NCBI GenBank assembly: GCA_020434645.1
Contig: JAGRAK010000121.1
Span: 1-6,330, forward strand
Direction of reading: 5' to 3'
DNA length: 6,330 nucleotides
Source: Bdellovibrionales bacterium
GTDB taxonomy: Bacteria > Bdellovibrionota > Bdellovibrionia > Bdellovibrionales > UBA1609
Shown here one piece after another: positions 1-6,279 of the stretch. Below the pieces are notes generated by a model. It saw nothing but the letters and a program-made list of their open reading frames with translations. It was not told where the DNA came from and ran no database searches. Position 1 is the stretch's first letter. Each line of letters begins with the position of its first letter. Both the position numbers and the translations under genes were made by a program.

Positions 1-1
1 T

Positions 2-1765
2 TTTTCAACAAAGGACATTTCGCTAAAAGATCAAGGTATTTACTCAATCATGTGCAAGGGAGATACTGCGGGAATCTTTCAATTTGAAGGTGAGGGAATT
101 ACAGACTTAATTCGTAAAGCACAGCCAAATTGTTTTGAAGATATTGTTGCCATCAACGCCCTTTATCGGCCTGGTCCGATGGACATGATTCCAGATTATT
201 TGGCTCGCAAAAATGGCAGCAAAAAGGTCGAGTATTTATTTTCTCAACTCGAAGACATTCTTAAAGAAACCTATGTAATTGTTGTTTATCAAGAACAGGT
301 GCAATTGATTGCCTCTCGTATTGCCAATTACTCACTTGGGGAAGCAGATGTGCTTCGTCGCGCCATGGGTAAGAAAAACGCTGAAGAAATGGCACGGCAA
401 AAATCTCGATTTTTAGATGGGGCTCAGAAAAATAGTCATGATTTAGAAAAGGCAGAAGAGCTATTTGATCTCATGGCTAAGTTTGCTGAATACGGATTTA
501 ACAAGTCTCATGCAGCGGCCTATTGTGTGGTGGCAGCTTATACAGCTTATTTAAAAAACTATTATCCAGTCGAATTCTACGCAGCACTTCTTTCGACGGA
601 GATGAGTGATACAGATAAAATCGTGAAGTATGTTAAAGATGCGCGTCGGCGTGGCATCAATGTGCGTCCGCCACATATTAGTTTCTCAGAGTTTAAGTTT
701 AACGTTGTGGGTGAAGAAATTGCCTTTTCTCTAGGTGCCATTAAAGGTGTGGGCGAAGCCGCAGTTGAAGCGATTGTTGAGGCTAGAGAAAAAACTGAGA
801 ATAAAAAATTTGATAGCCTTGAACAATTTTTTGAACTTGTTGATTTGCGACGTGTGAATAAAAAAACAATTGAAAGCTTGATTAAGGCTGGGGCACTAGA
901 TGATTTCGGATACAATCGCGCTGAACTGAGTCTCGGGTACACTAAGTTTATAGAGCGAGCAGATAAGAGGCGTAAAGATAACGAGCTCGGGCAAGAGAGT
1001 TTGTTTGCTTTTGCGGCTGAAGAAAATCCAGAAATGAATGGCAAAAGTGAAGGGGGCGATCACGATGCTGTCTTGATCGACAGTGCGCCGGAGTGGACGC
1101 GTTCTGCGCGGCTCACTTACGAAAAAGAAGTTCTCGGATTTTACTTGAGTGGTCACCCCTTGGACGGCATTGATGATCTTTTAAAAGCATTTGTAACAAG
1201 TAATGTGTCAGGACTTGAAAACTCTCCGAGTAAGTCAAAGGTATCGGTAGCCGGGTTGATTTCAACTTTAAAAGAAATCATCACCAAAAAGGGAACGAGA
1301 ATGGCATTTGCCACTTTTGAAGATACAAGCGGCTCTTTAGAGCTTGTGATCTTTCCGGATGTTTTTGCAAAGAATGAGGCTTTGTTAAAAACTGATGGTG
1401 CTCTTATAATTTCTGGCGTCTTAGAAAAGGGAGAGACTTTTGGCGAGGGGTCACGCCCTGCACTTAAAATTTTAGTCGATAAAGTTCAGAGTGCTCAAGA
1501 CTTATTAAAAACAGGTAAGCAGCTGACTATTTGTTTGAGCACAGAAAAATTCACGAATGATGAAATGGCCAGTAAGCTGTCTCTTCTTAAAGAAATTATG
1601 ATAAAGCACCCGGGATCTACTAGTTTTATTCTTCAGGTTGAACTCGCTGAAATGGACAAAATTGTAGATCTAGAAGTCTCTGACCCAAGAGGTATTGATC
1701 CGTCGCCGCAGTTTTTTGAAAAGATCACGGGGCTGCTAGATGAACCGAAATGGTCGCTGAATTAG
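2..1765 (+). CDS. dnaE: DNA polymerase III subunit alpha, C-terminal half (5' partial)
   Basis: This is the catalytic subunit of the replicative polymerase, which extends DNA at the fork in the cytoplasm. The reading frame is open from base 2, so the gene starts outside the window; 587 residues remain of a family that is usually about 1150. Numbering from base 2, the visible parts are: CKGDTAGIFQFE (18-29); the YRPGP block (55-59) and an Asp at 65 that probably matches the third catalytic aspartate of E. coli DnaE (D555); YQEQVQ (96-101) and LGEADVLRRAMGKK (112-125); YGFNKSHAAAY (164-174); a helix-hairpin-helix around 246-262; the internal beta-clamp motif QESLF (331-335, bases 992-1006), matching QADMF of E. 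coli; SGHPLD (383-388); and an OB fold near 413-483. The two first catalytic aspartates and the PHP domain lie upstream. One oddity is Val92, where the family usually has Gly (ETYG-I). The identification is secure. Confidence 0.97.
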   Translation, partial: FSTKDISLKDQGIYSIMCKGDTAGIFQFEGEGITDLIRKAQPNCFEDIVAINALYRPGPMDMIPDYLARKNGSKKVEYLFSQLEDILKETYVIVVYQEQVQLIASRIANYSLGEADVLRRAMGKKNAEEMARQKSRFLDGAQKNSHDLEKAEELFDLMAKFAEYGFNKSHAAAYCVVAAYTAYLKNYYPVEFYAALLSTEMSDTDKIVKYVKDARRRGINVRPPHISFSEFKFNVVGEEIAFSLGAIKGVGEAAVEAIVEAREKTENKKFDSLEQFFELVDLRRVNKKTIESLIKAGALDDFGYNRAELSLGYTKFIERADKRRKDNELGQESLFAFAAEENPEMNGKSEGGDHDAVLIDSAPEWTRSARLTYEKEVLGFYLSGHPLDGIDDLLKAFVTSNVSGLENSPSKSKVSVAGLISTLKEIITKKGTRMAFATFEDTSGSLELVIFPDVFAKNEALLKTDGALIISGVLEKGETFGEGSRPALKILVDKVQSAQDLLKTGKQLTICLSTEKFTNDEMASKLSLLKEIMIKHPGSTSFILQVELAEMDKIVDLEVSDPRGIDPSPQFFEKITGLLDEPKWSLN

Positions 1766-1830
1766 TACGCCACGCGTTAATCAAAGTAAAACATTACACA
1801 CTTCCCCTTATGTTGTTTAAATTACTACTT

Positions 1831-3003
1831 ATGCGCATTTTTTTACTTACATGTTTAGTGGTTCTAACGTTTTCATCGCAAGTGAATGCTCAAGAAGTTA
1901 TTGAGGTTGTTAAGCAGCCTCACGTTAAGGCAGAAGAAGGGTCTTCAGCAAAAGAAGAGTTAATGAATCTTGCAATTGAAGAGGCTTCTTTTGATGGGAT
2001 TAGGGGCATAATTGGTGATGAAAAAACAGAACGATCAAAAGATATTATCATAAATAAAGTCATTAAAAACTCAGGGCGCTATATTTTATCTATGCGGGGT
2101 CAGAATTTTAGTAAAAAAGGTGAGAGCTTCGTCATGGATGTGACTATGAAGGTTTCACTTAAAGGCCTTCGAACACTTTTGCTAGAGCAGGGGCTTTTAT
2201 ATCAAATGGAAGGGCCGCCTAAAGTTTTGCCGCTTATTCAGATCACAGATCGGGTGAGTGGTCGTCGCTATGGGTGGTGGTATCCGTCGGATGAAAAAGA
2301 ACATTCTTTTTTAACATCACAACTTGATGTGCTTCATAAAGCGATGCGAGATGAACTGCAGAAGATTGGTTTTTATTCGATGACTCCGGTTGTGGCGGGT
2401 ATGGCCGCTTCAGTGCCAGAATCGTACCGTGGTGAGAATCTGCAGCGGGCGGACTATCTGTTTTTGGGAGAATATTTTAAAAGTTCAATTGTGCTAAGAG
2501 GTCAAATCGTCTATCGCCCAAAGCCTGGGGCTGAAAATATATTTTTAATTGATACGCGTTTAGAGGCTATTCATTCTGGCAATGGCCGTCTTATGGCCGA
2601 AGTCGTGCGAACTTACGAAACAGATTCTGGTGCATTTCGCAGTGTAATAGCGAATAAATTTAGAGAAATGGCGCCAAAGCTCACTGAAGACTTGAGCGCT
2701 CAGCTTACAGAGGCTTGGAAGAAGGGAACTTTTGGATCATCTGTAATCAAGATGTCCGTGGTGGGCAAAATATCTCCGCTTGATCTTGAAAATTTTAAAA
2801 AGACCATTGTATTGCAAATTCGAGATATTAAAGCATTACGTGAACGATTGATTGAAGCGCGTAAGACGACATATGAAGTGGACTCATCGGCTCTCCCACA
2901 GCAGCTCGCACAATCTATACGTTCATCGAAGTTTGCTAAATTTAAAGTAGATGTAGATGACGTATCCAGCGAAGGGCTCACGCTAAAGGTCGAGTCTAAG
3001 TAG
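1831..3003 (+). CDS. Secreted protein with FlgT-N/LPP20-like N-terminal domain, function unknown
   Basis: I do not recognise a named family over the whole length. From the ATG at 1831 the protein has 390 residues and a classic type I signal peptide: MR, a hydrophobic core (IFLLTCLVVLTF), then SSQVNA with cleavage expected after Ala20. Residues about 40-125 (alternating helix and strand, with SGRYILSMRG near 81-90 and a LRTLLLEQGLLY end) look like the FlgT N-terminal/LPP20-type fold found in periplasmic flagellar and envelope proteins. A middle part (about 130-300) and a charged C-terminal part (about 318-388, ending in LTLKVESK) follow, without motifs I can name. The same frame has ATGs at 1810 and at 1750; the latter overlaps dnaE by 16 bases. 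I prefer 1831 because it gives a normal signal peptide, but none of the three has a good ribosome binding site. The next gene, 43 bases on, encodes a lipoprotein with complementary FlgT-like domains. Confidence 0.75.
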   Translation: MRIFLLTCLVVLTFSSQVNAQEVIEVVKQPHVKAEEGSSAKEELMNLAIEEASFDGIRGIIGDEKTERSKDIIINKVIKNSGRYILSMRGQNFSKKGESFVMDVTMKVSLKGLRTLLLEQGLLYQMEGPPKVLPLIQITDRVSGRRYGWWYPSDEKEHSFLTSQLDVLHKAMRDELQKIGFYSMTPVVAGMAASVPESYRGENLQRADYLFLGEYFKSSIVLRGQIVYRPKPGAENIFLIDTRLEAIHSGNGRLMAEVVRTYETDSGAFRSVIANKFREMAPKLTEDLSAQLTEAWKKGTFGSSVIKMSVVGKISPLDLENFKKTIVLQIRDIKALRERLIEARKTTYEVDSSALPQQLAQSIRSSKFAKFKVDVDDVSSEGLTLKVESK

Positions 3004-3032
3004 AATTACCTTTCGAGCCCTCATTTTATCGA

Positions 3033-3038
3033 TATAAT
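3033..3038 (+). promoter_or_regulatory. Candidate -10 box directly upstream of the lipoprotein gene
   Basis: A perfect TATAAT lies at 3033-3038, in the 43-base gap before the ATG at 3047. The best -35 at normal spacing is poor (TTTCGA at 3011-3016, 16 bp away, three of six matches). If used, transcription would begin at about 3045-3047, giving a leaderless or nearly leaderless mRNA. That fits the absence of any Shine-Dalgarno sequence here. The region is AT-rich, so a chance match is possible. Confidence 0.35.
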
Positions 3039-3046
3039 ATAAAAAT

Positions 3047-4009
3047 ATGAGATGTCTTTTTATAAGATTTAATAGAGCTATATTATTTTTTGCGAGCGTG
3101 GGTCTGATTTTAGTTCTTTCAGGCTGTGGTCTTTTTAATGTTGAAACAAAGAGACAAGAGTCGCCCACAGTTCGAGAAGTTCCGTTTGAAGCGCGGAGTG
3201 GAGATCTTTTAAAGAAAAAATTATTAGTATTGCCGTTTTTAGATAGCGAGCTTCAACGCTCTCGCAATGTTGTCGATGTGGCTCGTCGAACGGTAATTGA
3301 TGAGCTCATAGACACGAGAAATTTCATTGTGATTAACAATAGTGATATTGCGCAAGATCTCGGTGCTTTTGTTAAAGAAAGTAAAGAGTACGACATGTCT
3401 GCGGTTTCAAAACTAGCCGCACAAGTGGGTGTATCGGCGGTCATTGAGGGGCGTATACTTGAGATTCGCGCTAAGCGTGTCGGTGATGAAGTGGGTTTAT
3501 TTCGAAAATTACGTGCGCAAGTGGATGTGGCCGTTCAGATTAGGGTGTATGGCGCAAAGTCCGGTCGTGAAATTTATAATGGAGTTCGAAAGGCGACGGT
3601 TGAGCATGAGACCACGCGTGTTGGTGAGAGCGCATATTCAGATCGATTCTTAGAAGAAGACCCGGGTCTAATTCGGGCAGGTGTTAAAAAAGCATTCACG
3701 CAAAGCGTAGGCGGTATTGTGAAGGCTGTTGAGAAGCTTTCTTGGGAAGGTCGTATTGCTATGGTCAATGGTGAAAAAATTTATGTGAATGCGGGTCGAC
3801 TTTCAGGAATCCAGGTTGGTGATATTTTAAAAGTCACTGAAGAGGGCGACGAAGTGTTTGATCCAGACAATGGTGTTTTTATTGGTAAGGCTCAGGGTCG
3901 CATGAAGGGCACTGTAGAAGTGGTGAGCTACTTTGGTAAAGATGGTGCAGTAGCCATCATACATTCTGGCTCCGGCTTTCAAGAAAACGATCCTGTTCAG
4001 CTGTATTGA
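3047..4009 (+). CDS. Outer-membrane lipoprotein, CsgG/TolB-N-like domain plus FlgT-C-like domain
   Basis: The protein has 320 residues. It starts with a lipoprotein signal peptide (MRCLFIRFNR, then a hydrophobic run to 23) ending in the lipobox LSGC, so Cys27 should be lipidated. Residue +2 is Gly, not Asp, which by the Lol rule points to the outer membrane. Residues about 57-230 (KKLLVLPF, then RNFIVINNSDIAQDL, then GVSAVIEGRILEI) look like the CsgG/TolB-N-type alpha/beta fold shared with the middle domain of FlgT. Residues about 233-320 (GRIAMVNGEKIYVNAG, GIQVGDILKV, FDPDNGVFIG, ending ENDPVQLY) match the style of the FlgT C-terminal beta domain. The start is constrained: an in-frame TAA lies at 3035-3037 and 3047 is the first ATG. 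There is no Shine-Dalgarno. I infer a structural role in an envelope or flagellar basal-body-associated assembly, probably with the preceding secreted protein. The exact function is unknown. Confidence 0.82.
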   Translation: MRCLFIRFNRAILFFASVGLILVLSGCGLFNVETKRQESPTVREVPFEARSGDLLKKKLLVLPFLDSELQRSRNVVDVARRTVIDELIDTRNFIVINNSDIAQDLGAFVKESKEYDMSAVSKLAAQVGVSAVIEGRILEIRAKRVGDEVGLFRKLRAQVDVAVQIRVYGAKSGREIYNGVRKATVEHETTRVGESAYSDRFLEEDPGLIRAGVKKAFTQSVGGIVKAVEKLSWEGRIAMVNGEKIYVNAGRLSGIQVGDILKVTEEGDEVFDPDNGVFIGKAQGRMKGTVEVVSYFGKDGAVAIIHSGSGFQENDPVQLY

Positions 4010-4049
4010 ACGCCAGCCCGCATCACGCGTGGCATCAATGATTCCCTGC

Positions 4050-4077
4050 TTGAAACAAATCAATCCCTTGTTATGAT
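4050..4077 (+). promoter_or_regulatory. Sigma70-like promoter for lipB (and probably tRNA-Val and icd)
   Basis: TTGAAA at 4050-4055 (five of six to the -35 consensus) and TATGAT at 4072-4077 (five of six to the -10 consensus) are separated by 16 bp. TG at 4069-4070, one base before the -10, makes an extended -10. Transcription would start near 4084, leaving a leader of about 29 bases that contains the weak ribosome binding site. This is the best promoter in the window, and it lies in the only sizeable gap between the lipoprotein gene and lipB. It is seen by eye only. Confidence 0.55.
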
Positions 4078-4096
4078 TCCTACCTCATAATTTTTT
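4071..4096 (+). other. Dyad TTATGA-N8-TCATAA followed by six T: possible operator or weak terminator
   Basis: A perfect 6-bp inverted repeat (4071-4076 and 4085-4090) encloses eight bases and is followed by a run of six T (4091-4096). It overlaps the -10 and the expected start site of the lipB promoter, which is typical operator placement. As RNA it would be a short stem with one G-C pair followed by a U tract, so at best it is a weak terminator for the lipoprotein transcript. I cannot decide between these, and chance is possible. Confidence 0.3.
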
Positions 4097-4102
4097 ATAA
4101 AA

Positions 4103-4106
4103 CGGA
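4103..4106 (+). promoter_or_regulatory. Weak ribosome binding site of lipB
   Basis: CGGA lies six bases before the ATG at 4113. It decides the start: the in-frame TTG at 4110 would leave only three bases from this motif, so ATG 4113 is preferred. Confidence 0.45.
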
Positions 4107-4112
4107 TTTTTG

Positions 4113-4814
4113 ATGAAGCAAGAGTGGCTTGGGCTTACAGATTATGTGTCAGCGGTTCAGCTCCAGGATAAAATTATAGATCGTGCCTCTTTGGTTAACT
4201 TGCTCGCTCATTCTGAGGCGGGGCCTGGTGAAACTATTTTGGGTTTAGAGCATCCTCTCACAATCACACTTGGCAAGCGTGCCGATATTTTAAAAGACAT
4301 CAAAGCCCCGATACGTGAGTTAAAGGCTAAGCAAGTGGCCATTGTGGGGGTTGAGCGAGGAGGCCAGGCGACCATTCATAATCCCGGGCAGCTTGTGATT
4401 TACCCCATTATTAATTTGCGGGAGCGAGGGATTCGGGTACGAGATTATGTTCATGCCTTAGAGGACGTTACAAAGCGTTTTTTGGCCGACTATGGTGTTA
4501 CGGCTTGCTGCCGTGGAGAAGAGCCTGGTCTCTATACCATACGTGGTAAAATTGCCTTCTTTGGAGTTCGTGTAAAGCGTGGAATGACCTCTCATGGGGT
4601 GGCTATAAATGTGTCCAATAACCTTGAAGACTTTGCTCTGATTCGCTCTTGCGGTAAGGAGGGGGAGGTCTTTTCAAGCCTTAATGATTTCAATGTGAAA
4701 GTGGAGCTAGAACCTTTATTTCGCCTCTGGTGTGATTACTTTCAGACAGCACTTGGCTTGACCCAAGATGTGAACCGCCCTATGTTAGACAAACCTTTTA
4801 ATTTGCGGGTATAG
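4113..4814 (+). CDS. lipB: Octanoyl-[acyl-carrier-protein]:protein N-octanoyltransferase (lipoyl(octanoyl) transferase)
   Basis: LipB moves the octanoyl group from acyl carrier protein to a lysine of the lipoyl domains of 2-oxoacid dehydrogenases and the glycine cleavage H protein, in the cytoplasm. LipA then inserts sulfur; no lipA is in the window. The protein has 233 residues (E. coli LipB has 213). Family blocks are in order: EHPLTITLGKRAD (46-58), ERGGQATIHNPGQLVIYPI (81-99), RGKIAFFGVRVKRG (144-157), SHGVAINV (160-167) and IRSCG (177-181). The catalytic pair is Lys146 and Cys180; their spacing of 34 equals that of K135/C169 in E. coli. The usual His-Gly-Pro-Gly appears as His-Asn-Pro-Gly. 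The last three codons and the TAG stop lie inside the following tRNA-Val gene, a ten-base overlap. The C-terminal tail after about residue 215 is beyond the conserved core. Confidence 0.96.
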   Translation: MKQEWLGLTDYVSAVQLQDKIIDRASLVNLLAHSEAGPGETILGLEHPLTITLGKRADILKDIKAPIRELKAKQVAIVGVERGGQATIHNPGQLVIYPIINLRERGIRVRDYVHALEDVTKRFLADYGVTACCRGEEPGLYTIRGKIAFFGVRVKRGMTSHGVAINVSNNLEDFALIRSCGKEGEVFSSLNDFNVKVELEPLFRLWCDYFQTALGLTQDVNRPMLDKPFNLRV

Positions 4815-4881
4815 CTCAGTTGGTTAGAGCGCGTGGTCGACATCCACGAGGCCCGCCGTTCGAGTCGGCGTACCCGCACCA
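4805..4881 (+). tRNA. tRNA-Val, anticodon GAC, with encoded CCA
   Basis: All four stems pair without mismatch: acceptor 4805-4811 with 4871-4877; D stem 4814-4817 with 4827-4830; anticodon stem 4832-4836 with 4844-4848; T stem 4854-4858 with 4866-4870. The T loop is TTCGAGT. The discriminator is A4878 and CCA is encoded at 4879-4881, for a total of 77 bases. The seven-base anticodon loop is TCGACAT (4837-4843), which places GAC at positions 34-36 and so makes this valine. Position 33 then is C instead of the nearly universal U; shifting the loop to restore U33 breaks the stem. The gene starts inside lipB, and no separate promoter or terminator is visible, so it is probably cut from a lipB-tRNA-icd transcript. 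Confidence 0.95.
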
Positions 4882-4894
4882 ATTTTAAATTGGT
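4878..4894 (+). repeat. Perfect palindrome spanning the tRNA 3' CCA end
   Basis: ACCAATTT (4878-4885) and AAATTGGT (4887-4894) are exact inverted copies around T4886. The left arm begins at the tRNA discriminator base and includes the CCA. In the precursor RNA this could fold into a small AU-rich hairpin just 3' of the tRNA and take part in 3' processing. No T run follows, so I do not call it a terminator. Confidence 0.4.
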
Positions 4895-4940
4895 AAATTA
4901 ACAGGTGAAGCAAACTGATTACAAAATCAATTAAAAGCGT

Positions 4941-4944
4941 GGGG
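4941..4944 (+). promoter_or_regulatory. Ribosome binding site of icd
   Basis: GGGG lies six bases before ATG 4951. It decides between that ATG and the in-frame GTG at 4939, which has only AAAAGC before it. The resulting N-terminus (MSEAPNFSKL) is also closer in length to known isocitrate dehydrogenases. Confidence 0.5.
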
Positions 4945-4950
4945 TCAACA

Positions 4951-6279
4951 ATGTCTGAAGCACCAAATTTTTCAAAACTGACGATTCCAAAAAATGGCCA
5001 AGCCATTACAATGGGGTCTAACGGAAAATTAAATGTTCCCGATAATCCAATTATTCCGTTTATTGAAGGAGACGGCACTGGTCCAGATATATGGGCTGCT
5101 GCGCAAAATGTTTTCGATGCGGCTGTTCAGAAAGCCTATAACGGAAAAAGAAAAATCAATTGGTTCGAAGTATTGGCTGGTGAAAAAGCTTTTAAAGCAG
5201 AGGGCAATTGGCTGCCTGAGGATACTCTCACGGCGTTTCGTCATTATTTAGTTTCAATTAAGGGGCCGCTCACAACTCCAATTGGTAAAGGCATGCGTTC
5301 TTTGAATGTGGCCATTCGCCAAATGTTAGACCTATATGTGTGTTTGCGACCGGTGAAGTATTTTACAGGGGTGCCGTCTCCGGTAAAAGCTCCGCAAGAT
5401 GTCGATATGACGATATTTCGAGAAAACACAGAAGATATTTATGCGGGTATCGAGTTTGAAAAAGGCTCAGATGATGTAAAAAAAGTTCTCAGCTTTTTAA
5501 AAGAAACTTTTCCGAAATCTTACGAAAAAATTCGTTTTCCTGAAACTTGTGGGATTGGCATAAAACCAGTTTCACAAGAGGGGAGTGAGCGATTGATTCG
5601 AGCGGCTATTGATTTTGCTATTTTGCATAAGCTTCCATCCGTTACACTTGTTCATAAAGGCAATATTATGAAGTTCACTGAAGGTGGATTTCGAAATTGG
5701 GGTTATGAACTAGCAAAGCGTGAGTATGCAGACAAAACTTATTCATGGGAGCAGTGGGAAGTTACTAAAAAAGCAAGCGGTGAAGAAGCCGCGAATAAAG
5801 AAATGAATGCGGCAAGTGCTGCAGGTAAAATTATAATTAAAGACGCGATCGCCGATATTGCTCTTCAGCAGGTCTTAACGCGTCCTAAAGAATTTTCTGT
5901 TATAGCCACACTGAATCTTAACGGGGACTACTTATCTGATGCTCTGGCTGCGCAAGTGGGTGGTATCGGGATTGCTCCGGGCGGCAACATTAATTATAAA
6001 TCAGGGCACGCGGTATTTGAAGCCACGCACGGCACAGCGCCTAAGTATGCGGGTCAAGACAAGGTGAATCCAGGCTCTGTAATCTTGTCAGGAGAAATGC
6101 TTCTTCGCCATTTGGGCTGGAATGAGGCTGCAGATTTAATCATCAAGGGTATGGTTGCAGCTATTGCTTCACGAACAGTGACTTATGATTTTGCTCGACT
6201 TATGAAGCAAGACGGTGGCGGTGACGTGAGGGAGCTGAAGTGTTCTGAGTTCGGCCGCGCGATTGTCGAGAAAATGTAA
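4951..6279 (+). CDS. icd: NADP-dependent isocitrate dehydrogenase
   Basis: Icd converts isocitrate to 2-oxoglutarate with reduction of NADP+ and release of CO2 in the TCA cycle (cytoplasm, homodimer). The protein has 442 residues and appears complete (E. coli Icd has 416). Isocitrate-binding residues align with E. coli: Ser117, Asn119, Arg123, Arg133 and Arg157, with Tyr164 and Lys236 as catalytic partners. The metal-binding aspartates are Asp302, Asp326 and Asp330. The NADP determinants are kept: Lys365-Tyr366 in HGTAPKYAGQDKVNPGS, and Tyr412/Arg416 in TYDFARLM. Compared with E. coli there is a longer segment at about 259-296 (containing YSWEQWE and EEAANKE), as in the Bacillus subtilis enzyme. 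Ser117 matches the serine phosphorylated by AceK in E. coli, but no aceK is here. It follows the tRNA-Val gene by 69 bases with no convincing promoter of its own. Confidence 0.97.
   Translation: MSEAPNFSKLTIPKNGQAITMGSNGKLNVPDNPIIPFIEGDGTGPDIWAAAQNVFDAAVQKAYNGKRKINWFEVLAGEKAFKAEGNWLPEDTLTAFRHYLVSIKGPLTTPIGKGMRSLNVAIRQMLDLYVCLRPVKYFTGVPSPVKAPQDVDMTIFRENTEDIYAGIEFEKGSDDVKKVLSFLKETFPKSYEKIRFPETCGIGIKPVSQEGSERLIRAAIDFAILHKLPSVTLVHKGNIMKFTEGGFRNWGYELAKREYADKTYSWEQWEVTKKASGEEAANKEMNAASAAGKIIIKDAIADIALQQVLTRPKEFSVIATLNLNGDYLSDALAAQVGGIGIAPGGNINYKSGHAVFEATHGTAPKYAGQDKVNPGSVILSGEMLLRHLGWNEAADLIIKGMVAAIASRTVTYDFARLMKQDGGGDVRELKCSEFGRAIVEKM

Noticed and set aside
577..1044. 155-codon open frame on the minus strand inside dnaE
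   Set aside because: It lies wholly opposite a conserved polymerase region, is rich in Ser/Arg/Leu as expected of an antisense shadow, and has no recognisable domain. The other minus-strand frames fail for the same reason.
1794..1822. TTACAC, 17 bp, TTAAAT as a promoter before the secreted-protein gene
   Set aside because: The -35 match is poor and the region is AT-rich; it is not distinguishable from background.
1750..1830. Upstream in-frame starts (ATG 1750, ATG 1810) for the secreted protein
   Set aside because: They would put up to 27 extra residues before a complete signal peptide. ATG 1750 would allow coupling to dnaE, so it is kept only as an alternative.
4024..4031. Palindrome CACGCGTG, also present at 3613-3620
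   Set aside because: One copy is inside a coding region and the other in a gap; two copies with no shared context are not evidence of a binding site.
4010..4033. Hairpin with GCCA/TGGC after the lipoprotein gene as a terminator
   Set aside because: Only four pairs, inner mismatches and no T run after it.
4027..4040. 14-base exact match to 649-662 in dnaE (GCGTGGCATCAATG)
   Set aside because: A single short match with no extension or flanking structure; a chance repeat is plausible.
4840..4881. tRNA 3' end as an integration (att) site
   Set aside because: No integrase, no second copy of the tRNA end, and a housekeeping gene (icd) follows directly.
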